Below, in pieces: positions 55,308-64,000 of a DNA stretch of 64,000 nucleotides. Where the stretch lies: assembly GCF_010726645.1 (NCBI RefSeq), contig NZ_AP022563.1, positions 3,348,001-3,412,000 on the forward strand. The letters are read 5' to 3'. Numbering within the stretch: the stretch's first letter is position 1; every line of letters starts with the position of its first letter. Origin of the DNA: Mycolicibacterium duvalii (GTDB lineage: Bacteria > Actinomycetota > Actinomycetes > Mycobacteriales > Mycobacteriaceae). The translations under genes and the position numbers were made by a program. The notes beneath the pieces are model-generated. The model was not told the origin of the DNA. It saw nothing but the letters and a program-made list of their open reading frames with translations, and did not search any database.

Positions 55308-57032
55308 GGTGATCGGCTCGATCGGGATGCTGCGCAGCGCGCCCGGCGCGTCGGCGGGGACGACCGGGTTGTTGGGGGCGATCGGGGTGAGCCGACGGTA
55401 CGGTTCGCCCTGGCTCGGCCGCAGATCCTGCTCGCCCTTGTTCGGCCACAGCGCCGCCGCCCGCTCGGCCTGCGCGGTGATCGAAAGCGACGGATTGACA
55501 CCGAGATTGGCCGAGATCGCAGCACCGTCGACGACCGACAGCGTCGGGTAGTTGTACACCCGGTGGTACGCGTCGATGACGCCGTGCTCGGGGCTGTCGC
55601 CGATCGCCGCACCGCCCAGGAAGTGCGCGGTCAGCGGAATGTTGAACAGTTCGCCCCAGGTGCCGCCGGCCACGCCGTCGATCTTCTTGGCGATGCGCCG
55701 GGTCACCTCGTTGCCCACCGGGATCCAGGACGGGTTGGGCTCGCCGTGGCCCTGCTTGCTGCGGTAGCGCCGGAAGCCCAGCCGGGTGCGCTGGGTGAAC
55801 GTGGTGATCGAGTTGTCCAGGTTCTGCATCACCAGCGCGATCATGGTGCGCTCACTCCACCCCCGCGGATTGAGCAGTCGCATGGTGCCGCGGGGATCCT
55901 CCCGGGCGATGTGCAGCAGCTGCCGCCAGCGCGGCACATCGGTGCCTTCGGGTCCGGCGCCGTCGGTCATCAGCGTCTGCAGCAGACCCATCGCGTTGGA
56001 TCCCTTGCCGTACCGGCACGGCTCGACGTGGGTGTCCGACGTCGGATGGATCGATGAGGTGATGGCGACCCCACGTGTGAGGTCCAGGTCGTCGCCGACC
56101 CGCAGCCGTCCCGCGCCGACGATCGACTCGGAGTTGGTGCGGGTGAGCACACCGAGCCGGTCGGACAACTCCGGCAGCCGGCCGGTGTCGCGCATCTTGA
56201 ACAGCAGCTTCTGGGTGCCGTAGGTGCCGGCGGCCAGCACGACGTGCTGGGCGGTGAAGGTGCGCCGGTTGCGGCGCAACAGGCTGCCGGTGCGCACGGT
56301 GCGCACCTGCCAGCTGCCGTCGCCGCGCTGGCTGAAGTCGGTCACCGTGGTCATCGGCAGCACCTGCGCGCCGGCGCTTTCGGCCAGGCCGAGGTAGTTT
56401 TTCACCAGGGTGTTCTTGGCGCCGTACCGACAGCCGGTCATGCACGAGCCGCACTCGATGCACCCGGTCCGGGCCGGCCCGGCGCCGCCGAAATACGGGT
56501 CGGGCACGGTCTTGCCCGGGGTCTTGGTGCCGTCGGGGCCGAAGAAAACCCCGACCGGCGTCGGCACCCAGGTGTCGCCGACGCCCATGTCGTCGGCGAC
56601 TTCCTTCATGATGCGGTCGGCGTCGGTGAACGTCGGGTTGGTGACCACGCCCAGCATCCGCTGCGCCTGGTCGTAGTGCGGGGACAGTTCCTCGCGCCAG
56701 TCGGTGATGTCGCGCCACTGCGGGTCCTTGAAGAACGGCTCGGACGGCACGTAGAGCGTGTTGGCGTAGTTCAGCGAGCCGCCGCCCACCCCGGCGCCGG
56801 CCAGGATCATCACGTTGTCGAGCAGATGGATGCGCTGGATGCCGTACATGCCCAGCTGCGGCGCCCACAGAAACTTGCGCAGGTTCCACGACGTCTTCGC
56901 GAACTCCTGGTCGGCGTAGCGCTGACCGGCTTCGAGCACCAGCACGCGGTAGCCCTTCTCGGTGAGGCGCAGCGCGGTCACGCTGCCGCCGAACCCCGAG
57001 CCGATGATGATGACGTCGTAGTCAGGCTTCAT
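55296..57032 (-). CDS. choD: GMC oxidoreductase ChoD (Rv3409c; putative cholesterol oxidase)
   Basis: 578 residues, close to Rv3409c along its length. FAD motif DVIIIGSGFGGSVTALRLTEKGY; GMC block MILAGAGVGGGSLNYANTLYVP; a cysteine cluster CIECGSCMTGCRYGAKNTL unusual for ordinary cholesterol oxidases; substrate/flavin end block HFLGGAAIGDSPEHGVIDAYHRVYNYPTLSVVDGAAISANLGVNPSLSI with the catalytic His/Asn region. Annotated in M. tuberculosis as cholesterol oxidase, but its true substrate is debated. It lies divergent from a tetR gene, and a palindrome lies just before its ATG. Confidence 0.93.
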   Translation of the reverse strand: MKPDYDVIIIGSGFGGSVTALRLTEKGYRVLVLEAGQRYADQEFAKTSWNLRKFLWAPQLGMYGIQRIHLLDNVMILAGAGVGGGSLNYANTLYVPSEPFFKDPQWRDITDWREELSPHYDQAQRMLGVVTNPTFTDADRIMKEVADDMGVGDTWVPTPVGVFFGPDGTKTPGKTVPDPYFGGAGPARTGCIECGSCMTGCRYGAKNTLVKNYLGLAESAGAQVLPMTTVTDFSQRGDGSWQVRTVRTGSLLRRNRRTFTAQHVVLAAGTYGTQKLLFKMRDTGRLPELSDRLGVLTRTNSESIVGAGRLRVGDDLDLTRGVAITSSIHPTSDTHVEPCRYGKGSNAMGLLQTLMTDGAGPEGTDVPRWRQLLHIAREDPRGTMRLLNPRGWSERTMIALVMQNLDNSITTFTQRTRLGFRRYRSKQGHGEPNPSWIPVGNEVTRRIAKKIDGVAGGTWGELFNIPLTAHFLGGAAIGDSPEHGVIDAYHRVYNYPTLSVVDGAAISANLGVNPSLSITAQAERAAALWPNKGEQDLRPSQGEPYRRLTPIAPNNPVVPADAPGALRSIPIEPITSAG

Positions 57033-57047
57033 CTGACCAGTATGAAC

Positions 57048-57061
57048 TTACCGTTCGGTAA
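57048..57061. promoter_or_regulatory. Candidate TetR operator in the choD-tetR gap
   Basis: TTACCG-TT-CGGTAA, a perfect 6+6 inverted repeat, 15 bp before the choD ATG and 60 bp before the tetR start. The location suits repression of choD and of the regulator itself. Confidence 0.6.
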
Positions 57062-57121
57062 CTTGCCAGCGAGGCTGGCCTTACCCGGCAGACGTTAGTG
57101 TCATGCACTGTGGCCACCGGG

Positions 57122-57721
57122 ATGACGACGCGCGAGACGAAGCGGCTGCAGACCAGAGAGCGCCTCCTCGGGGCGGCCATCGCCGAGTTCAAGCGGGCCG
57201 GGATGGCCGAAGCCGACGTCAGCGCGATCGTCGGGGCGGCCGGCGTCGCGCACGGCACGTTCTTCTTCCACTTCCCGACCAAAGAGCACGTGCTGCTGGA
57301 ACTGGAACGCCGGGAGGAAGCCCGCATCGCCAAGCGGTTCGCGGCCTTCGCCAAGACGCACGACGACCTGGCCTCGACGTTGCAGGAGGCGGTGCGCCAG
57401 GTGCTCGGCCTGGAGCGCAGGCTGGGTGTGGTGTTGTTCAAAGAGTTTCTGGCGCTGCACTTCTCGCCGACCCGCCCACCGGCCGAGGAAGGTGACGACC
57501 ATCCGTTGGTCGTGCTGGTGGCCGAGCAGATCGACCGGGCCCGCGGGGCCGGCGCGATCGATCCCGATGTGGACGCGATGAACAGCGCCATCTTCTTCCT
57601 GCTCGGCCTCTACGCGCTGCTGATCACCGTCGACGACTCCCAGGCCCGCAAGAACCTGGTCGACGACTACCTGACCCGCACGCTGCGCAGCCTGCAGCCG
57701 GCGGTCAGACCCCGACGGTGA
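57122..57721 (+). CDS. TetR family transcriptional regulator
   Basis: 199 residues from ATG 57122 (MTTRETKRLQTRERLL); GTG 57110 is an alternative. The helix-turn-helix covers RERLLGAAIAEFKRAGMAEADVSAIVGAAGVAHGTFFFHFPTKEHVLLELERREE. The rest is a typical TetR effector domain (VVLFKEFLALHFSP, AIFFLLGLYALLITVDD). It is divergent from choD with a palindrome between them, so choD is the natural target. Its end overlaps guaB3 tail to tail by 17 bp. Confidence 0.9.
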   Translation: MTTRETKRLQTRERLLGAAIAEFKRAGMAEADVSAIVGAAGVAHGTFFFHFPTKEHVLLELERREEARIAKRFAAFAKTHDDLASTLQEAVRQVLGLERRLGVVLFKEFLALHFSPTRPPAEEGDDHPLVVLVAEQIDRARGAGAIDPDVDAMNSAIFFLLGLYALLITVDDSQARKNLVDDYLTRTLRSLQPAVRPRR

Positions 57722-58844
57722 GTCCGACCTTCTGGAACTCCTTGAGGTCGCAGTAGCCGGCCTTGGCCATCGAGCGGCGCAGCCCGCCGACGAGGTTCAG
57801 CGAGCCGAACGGATCGTCGGACGGACCGATGAGGACCTGTTCCAGGGACGGCCGCTGCCCCGCTGCGATCTGCAGCAGCGCCCCGCGCGGCAGCGACGGG
57901 TGCGCGGCCGCCGCCGGCCAGAACCAGCCGCCACCCAGGGCCTCGGCGGCCGACGCCAGCGGGGTGCCCAGCACCACCGCGTCGGCGCCGCACGCGATCG
58001 CCTTGGCCAGGTCGCCGGAGGTGTGGATGTCCCCGTCGGCGAGCACGTGCACGTAGCGTCCCCCGGTCTCGTCGAGGTACTCGCGGCGCGCGGCCGCGGC
58101 GTCGGCGATCGCGGTGGCCATCGGGACGCTGATGCCGAGCACCTCGTCGGAGGTCGTCACGCCCTGGGTGGAGCCGTAACCGACGATGACGCCGGCCGCG
58201 CCGGTGCGCATCAGGTGCAGCGCGGTGCGGTGGTCGAGCACCCCACCGGCGACGACGGGCACGTCGAGCTCGGAGATAAACGTCTTGAGGTTGAGCGGTT
58301 CGCCGTCGTGATTGACGACCCGCTCGGCCGACACGATGGTGCCCTGGATGACGAGCAGGTCGATGCCCGCGGACAGCAGCGCCGGCGTCAGCGCGCGGGC
58401 GTTCTGCGGGCTGACCCGCACCGCGGTGGTCACCCCGGCCTCGCGGATCCGCGCGACGGCGGCGCCGAGCAGCTCGGGATCCAGCGGTGCGGCGTGCAAC
58501 TGCTGCAGCAGCCGGGTGGACGCCGACGGGTCGGCCTCCTTCTCCGCAGCATCCAAAACCTGGGCGATCTTGTCCTCGACGTCGGCGTGCCGGCCGATCA
58601 GACCCTCGCCGTTGAGGATGCCGAGCCCGCCGAGCCGCCCCATCTCGATGGCGAACTCGACCGACACCAGCGCGTCGGTCGGGTGGGCGACCACCGGGAT
58701 CTCGAACCGGTACGCATCGAGCTGCCACGCCGTCGACACATCCTGCGAGGACCGGGTGCGCCGGGACGGCACGATGTTGATGTCGTGGAGTTCGTACGTG
58801 CGGCGGGCGGTTCTGCCCATGCCGATTTCCACCATGTCGCGCAT
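57705..58844 (-). CDS. guaB3: GuaB3, IMP dehydrogenase/GMP reductase family
   Basis: 379 residues, matching Rv3410c. TIM-barrel blocks: DINIVPSRRTRSSQDVST, VVAHPTDALVSVEFAIEMGRLGGLGILNGEGL, VVAGGVLDHRTALHLM, ADGDIHTSGDLAKAIACGADAVVLGTPLA and the terminal RRSMAKAGYCDLKEFQKVGLTV. There are no CBS domains. The loop that carries the catalytic cysteine in IMPDH (GSICTTR) reads VGYGSTQGVTTSDEVLG, without cysteine, so classical IMPDH chemistry is not expected. Related cyanobacterial GuaB3 proteins have been reported as GMP reductases. It follows guaB2 by 31 bp, so the two are likely co-transcribed. Confidence 0.93.
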   Translation of the reverse strand: MRDMVEIGMGRTARRTYELHDINIVPSRRTRSSQDVSTAWQLDAYRFEIPVVAHPTDALVSVEFAIEMGRLGGLGILNGEGLIGRHADVEDKIAQVLDAAEKEADPSASTRLLQQLHAAPLDPELLGAAVARIREAGVTTAVRVSPQNARALTPALLSAGIDLLVIQGTIVSAERVVNHDGEPLNLKTFISELDVPVVAGGVLDHRTALHLMRTGAAGVIVGYGSTQGVTTSDEVLGISVPMATAIADAAAARREYLDETGGRYVHVLADGDIHTSGDLAKAIACGADAVVLGTPLASAAEALGGGWFWPAAAAHPSLPRGALLQIAAGQRPSLEQVLIGPSDDPFGSLNLVGGLRRSMAKAGYCDLKEFQKVGLTVGV

Positions 58845-58875
58845 CAGTTGTTTCTCCCCTTCGGCCCCGCCGACC

Positions 58876-60978
<2,103 letters not shown>

Positions 60979-60993
60979 GCCGGCGAACGGCGG

Positions 60994-62193
60994 CTAACCC
61001 GCGCTCTCCGGCACCACGATCAGCGTGGTCGTGGTGGTGGGAATCACCTGCGTCGTCGCTGCCGGCACCGACTCCTGCGCCGCACTGGGCACCACCGTCG
61101 TCGTGGTCGGCGCCGCCACGGACGCCGACGTGGGCTGCGCAGCGGCCGTCGTAGTGGTCGGCGACGGTACCGCCGTCGGCCATGCGGACGGTGCCGGGCT
61201 CCCCGACGAGGTGGTGGACGGCGCCGACCGGACCGCCGAGGTGGACTGCTCGACCACAGTGGACGTCGGCGCGGGCGCACTGCTCGGCGGCGCCGCGGGC
61301 GTACTGGTGGCCGGGGCCTCGGGCGTGCTGGTCGGTGCTGTCGCGGTGGGTGCCGAGCTTCCCGGCGTCTCCGAGGGCTGCGCAGTCTCCGACGTCGGCC
61401 CGGTCGTCGGAGTCGGTTCCGTCGTCTCGGTCGGCCCAGTCGTCTCGGTCGGCCCGGTGGTCTCGGTCGCTTCGGTACCGGTGGTGGTTTCCGACACTTC
61501 CGTGGGCGCGGTGACCGGCGGCACTCCCGGATCCAGCGCCTCGACGGGCACCTCGGGGAACGTCGGCAGCGGCGCACCCGGAGGCACGGTGGCGGCCGGG
61601 TCCTGCGCCTCGACCTTGACGGTGAGTTCCTGCCACTGGGTGACCAGGTCCTGTTTGCGGCCCTCGTCGCCGACCGTGGCCACCGTGGTGGTCACCGCTT
61701 CCAGCTTGACCCTGGCTTCCTGCCAGTCGCCCTGCTCGATGAGTTCTTGAACCTGCTGCATCTCGGTTTGCGCGGCCAGGATCACGGCGTCGTCGCGGAC
61801 CGCCGGCGACTGCTCGCCGAACATCATGGTGCGCAGACCGTACAGCGCATCGCCCGGTCCGGACCCTGCGACCACCGCGCCGAACCCACCCAGGCACAGC
61901 ACCGCGGCCGCGGCCGATCCGACGACGGCCAGCGAGAGCCGGCGGCGCCGGCCGGGTGACGTGACGCGTCCCAGCGCGGCGGCCGCGTCGTCGACCGACA
62001 ACATGGTGCCGACGGGCGTCTCGCGGACGTCGTCGCGCCATCCGGACAACAGCTGCGCCAACTCGGCCTCGGCGCGGTCGGTGGCGTACACCGGCTGCTG
62101 CCCGGCCAGCGAGTCGAGGAACTGGTCGGTGCGGTTGATGTCGTTGAGCGACGGATCGCCTCCGTTGGCGCCCCAGCGTCCGAAGTCAGGCAT
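60994..62193 (-). CDS. rsdA: Anti-sigma-D factor RsdA
   Basis: 399 residues. The cytoplasmic N-terminus (LNDINRTDQFLDSLAGQQPVYATDRAEAELAQLLSGWRDDVRETP) is the sigma-D-binding RsdA domain; a single membrane segment LSLAVVGSAAAAVLCLGGFGAVVAG lies near residue 95. An external helical part follows (VILAAQTEMQQVQELIEQGDWQEARVKLEAV), then a long Thr/Pro/Glu/Ala-rich tail with TETTGP repeats. In M. tuberculosis regulated proteolysis frees SigD. Its ATG overlaps the sigD stop by 8 nt, so both proteins are made together. Confidence 0.93.
   Translation of the reverse strand: MPDFGRWGANGGDPSLNDINRTDQFLDSLAGQQPVYATDRAEAELAQLLSGWRDDVRETPVGTMLSVDDAAAALGRVTSPGRRRRLSLAVVGSAAAAVLCLGGFGAVVAGSGPGDALYGLRTMMFGEQSPAVRDDAVILAAQTEMQQVQELIEQGDWQEARVKLEAVTTTVATVGDEGRKQDLVTQWQELTVKVEAQDPAATVPPGAPLPTFPEVPVEALDPGVPPVTAPTEVSETTTGTEATETTGPTETTGPTETTEPTPTTGPTSETAQPSETPGSSAPTATAPTSTPEAPATSTPAAPPSSAPAPTSTVVEQSTSAVRSAPSTTSSGSPAPSAWPTAVPSPTTTTAAAQPTSASVAAPTTTTVVPSAAQESVPAATTQVIPTTTTTLIVVPESAG
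61421..61474. repeat. Three 18-bp tandem repeats within rsdA
   Basis: Units GTCGTCTCGGTCGGCCCA, GTCGTCTCGGTCGGCCCG and a diverged third copy encode TETTGP-like hexapeptides in the extracellular tail of RsdA. The number of copies is a likely length polymorphism between strains. Confidence 0.8.
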
Positions 62194-62764
62194 GGCCGTG
62201 TCCCGCCGTCGTGATCTCGGACTTCAGCCGGGAAAGCGCGCGGTGCTGAGCAACGCGCACCGCGCCCGGTGTGCTGCCGACGGCCTCGGCGGTCTCCTCG
62301 GCGCTCATCCCCACCACGACGCGCAGGATCAGGATCTCCCGCTGCTTCTCGGGCAGGATCTGCAGCAACGCCTTCATCCGCGCCGCCGATTCGGAGTCGA
62401 TCGCCAGCTGCTCGGGGCCGGCTTCGCCGGAGTGGCGCTCCGGGACGACGTCCATCGGATCGGACTTGTTCCGGGAAGCCGCCCGGTGCGCGTCAGCAAC
62501 CTTATGCGCTGCGATCCCGTACACGAAGGCCAGAAACGGTCGTCCCTGATCCTTGTATCGCGGCAGCGCCGTGATGGCAGCCAAGCACACCTCCTGAGCA
62601 ACGTCATCTGCCGAGAGGCCACTGCGTTCCGCAGAACCCACCCGCGCCCGGCAGTACCGGACGACGAGGGGGCGGATGGTCTCCAGCACCTCCCGGAGGG
62701 CGTCCCGACTGCCGGCCACTGCCGCAGCAACGACATCATCGAGACGTTCTCCCGAAATTGTCAT
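62186..62764 (-). CDS. sigD: RNA polymerase ECF sigma factor SigD
   Basis: 192 residues from ATG 62764 (MTISGERLDDVV), matching the conserved part of Rv3414c. Region 2 covers LREVLETIRPLVVRYCRARVG ... LSADDVAQEVCLAAITALPRYKDQGRPFLAFVYGIAAHKVADAHR; region 4 is LQILPEKQREILILRVVVGMSAEETAEAVGSTPGAVRVAQHRALSRLKSE. It is controlled by the overlapping anti-sigma gene. In M. tuberculosis it drives ribosomal, chaperone and starvation-related genes. A sequence resembling a SigD promoter overlaps its start. Confidence 0.95.
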   Translation of the reverse strand: MTISGERLDDVVAAAVAGSRDALREVLETIRPLVVRYCRARVGSAERSGLSADDVAQEVCLAAITALPRYKDQGRPFLAFVYGIAAHKVADAHRAASRNKSDPMDVVPERHSGEAGPEQLAIDSESAARMKALLQILPEKQREILILRVVVGMSAEETAEAVGSTPGAVRVAQHRALSRLKSEITTAGHGHA

Positions 62765-62788
62765 CGTGCGCGATCTCTCCAGCGTTAC
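62763..62788 (-). promoter_or_regulatory. Candidate SigD-type promoter element at sigD
   Basis: On the minus strand GTAACG is followed after exactly 16 nt by CGAT, the spacing I recall for the SigD consensus (GTAACG-N16-CGAT). The CGAT overlaps the ATG assigned to sigD, so a transcript from here would need a later start codon, or the match is chance. Confidence 0.3.
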
Positions 62789-62888
62789 GTCAGGACCCAC
62801 TTCTCCCGGAGGACGAGGCGGCTGTATCAGTCGGTGGTTGTCGGGGCCGGTCAGCTAAACAATAACGACCGAGTACGCCGCAACCGCG

Positions 62889-63683
62889 TTACCGGGAACG
62901 CCACACGCCGCCCCATCTCGACACCGCCGCGGCGGCATCGTCACGCACCGCCGTGACCTGCGCCTTGGTCCGGGTGTCGCTACCGATGTCGGCGAGCAGA
63001 CTCGCCACCGCCCATCGCAACGGCACCAGCCCCGACTCCTCGGTGGCCGCCAGCGCGGCTTCGGCCACCCGCCGCGAGGCCTCGAGGTCGCCGGCGCTGC
63101 AGTGCGCGGCCGCCAGCACGACCGCAGACTTGACGGCGTGCCGCGTCGAACCGAGCGCCTCGGCGCGTCCGACGGCCTGCTGCGCGAAGGTCACCGCACC
63201 GACACCGTCCCCGCGGACCATCGACAGCTCGGCCGACACCCACGCCAGCCGCACCGCCGGCCGTGGCGCGTCGGCGGTGCAGATCACGTCGGCGGCGCGG
63301 GCCAGTGCGCGCGCCGACGCGGCGAACCGGCCGACGCCCAGCGCGTCGGCGGCCAGCCCGATCAGCGCGTCGGCAGCCGCCTCGCCGGCACCGCCGGACA
63401 GCGCCCAGCCGCGCCCGTCGTACCCGCGCGCCGTGTCGTGCCAACCGAGTTGGCGCAAGAACGAGGCACGGGTGCTGTGGGCCAGCGACGCGAGGGGTCC
63501 CTCGGCCGTCGCCCGGAGTAGGCAGTCGAGGTCGGTCAGCGCGCTGGCGTAGCGGCCCTGCCCCGCGGCGGCGACGGCGCGGAGCCAGTGTTCGCCGGCA
63601 CTGTGCGCCGGCGGGAGCGGCCAGCGGCCGGGATGGCGCCCGAACGCCACGTCGGTCAACTCCACGGGCGCGGCATTGCTCAT
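62889..63683 (-). CDS. Rv3415c-like helical-repeat protein
   Basis: 264 residues of alanine-rich helix pairs resembling tetratricopeptide repeats: GEHWLRAVAAAGQGRYASALTDLDCLLRA, SLAHSTRASFLRQLGWHDTARGYD, ADALIGLAADALGVGRFAASARALARA, LAWVSAELSMVRGDGVGAVTFAQQAVGRA, AVVLAAAHCSAGDLEASRRVAEAALAA. No signal peptide. It is conserved next to sigD in mycobacteria but its function is unknown; its repeats suggest protein-protein contacts. Confidence 0.85.
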   Translation of the reverse strand: MSNAAPVELTDVAFGRHPGRWPLPPAHSAGEHWLRAVAAAGQGRYASALTDLDCLLRATAEGPLASLAHSTRASFLRQLGWHDTARGYDGRGWALSGGAGEAAADALIGLAADALGVGRFAASARALARAADVICTADAPRPAVRLAWVSAELSMVRGDGVGAVTFAQQAVGRAEALGSTRHAVKSAVVLAAAHCSAGDLEASRRVAEAALAATEESGLVPLRWAVASLLADIGSDTRTKAQVTAVRDDAAAAVSRWGGVWRSR

Positions 63684-64000
63684 CGGACGGCGACGCTATC
63701 AGCCACAAGAATTTTCGATTCGCGTCAGTTAACAATTCATGGACGCCGTGTTACGACAATGTCAACGGCGAAGAGGGCACGCCGAATTAGCTGTGTGCCA
63801 CCTGAAGAACTCAACAGCCAAAATGGGACAGTGATTGGGCTGCCACCACATTGCTTAGCACCGTTGTCGACATGCAAACTGCGCCTAGATGAACGCGATG
63901 TAAATTTTCTGCCTGCGGATATGCGGTTACGCACACCCCTGCGGTATTGACGGCAATTCCGAAGCCCTTCTACCTTGTGTGCACGAGTGGTCATCGGCGA
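63684..64000. promoter_or_regulatory. AT-richer upstream region, probably the long whiB3 leader
   Basis: 317 bp with no supportable gene. Base composition drops sharply (for example AATTTTCGATT near 63711 and GATGTAAATTTTCTGCC near 63897). In M. tuberculosis the next gene after Rv3415c is whiB3, transcribed to the right after a long intergenic region. The placement here is by synteny only; whiB3 itself is outside the window. Confidence 0.45.

Noticed and set aside
61000-62193. CRISPR-like array in the repetitive rsdA tail
   Set aside because: The repeats are contiguous hexapeptide codons without spacers and lie in a coding frame; no other CRISPR-like array was noticed in the window.

Overview
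The window is chromosomal DNA of a high-GC, fast-growing-type mycobacterium (Mycolicibacterium-like). The gene order follows the M. tuberculosis segment from about Rv3337 to Rv3415c. The shared genes are: metY, metX, folD, mfpA, spoU, the Rv3368c nitroreductase, dnaE2, htdY, the Rv3391-type reductase, iunH, imuB, imuA', guaA, choD, guaB3, guaB2, rsdA, sigD and Rv3415c. Several M. tuberculosis genes of that segment are not seen (relJK, PE_PGRS51, cmaA1, phyA/idsA1). Recognition of proteins comes from memory of families and motifs; no database search was run.

Layout. 1-5.1 kb: a partial exonuclease III, an alpha/beta hydrolase, then a SAM-IV riboswitch in front of metY-metX-methyltransferase. 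5.1-7.5 kb: an acyl desaturase and its FAD/2Fe-2S reductase, with a perfect 30-bp palindrome upstream. 7.7-14.1 kb: DUF3017-folD, an old-yellow-enzyme oxidoreductase, two TetR-like regulators and an Rv1747-type FHA-ABC exporter. 14.1-15.9 kb: an nsrR-hmp nitric oxide defence pair with a probable NsrR box. 15.9-18.7 kb: methyltransferase, conservon-type sensor ATPase and mfpA, with the usual roadblock, DUF742 and GTPase genes missing, then spoU. 18.7-21.7 kb: a 13E12-type HNH protein and a frameshifted IS110 element. 21.7-28.5 kb: nitroreductase, SOUL protein, SOS-boxed dnaE2, a degenerate GGDEF protein and htdY.

28.5-39.75 kb looks like an accessory island between htdY and the Rv3391-type reductase. 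It holds a six-gene mce cluster (mceA-F) with no yrbEA/yrbEB permease genes, two small exported proteins, and a P450 overlapping a SnoaL-like gene. Three intergenic regions of this island carry copies of one 22-bp motif that I do not recognise. This is the best candidate in the window for an undescribed regulon or transport system.

39.8-50.4 kb: the reductase-iunH pair, the SOS mutasome accessory pair imuA'-imuB with its own LexA box, and a five-gene operon (esterase, SDR, ferritin-like di-iron protein, FAD monooxygenase, MerR regulator). 50.4-64 kb: guaA, a divergent two-component pair whose kinase has two sensor/kinase-like halves, choD with a divergent tetR, guaB3-guaB2, DUF5319, rsdA-sigD, an Rv3415c homologue, and an upstream region that in relatives precedes whiB3.

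Functional themes are methionine and purine synthesis, lipid modification and uptake, and stress response. DnaE2, ImuA' and ImuB together supply the mycobacterial error-prone translesion machinery, and two separate LexA boxes place them under one SOS control.
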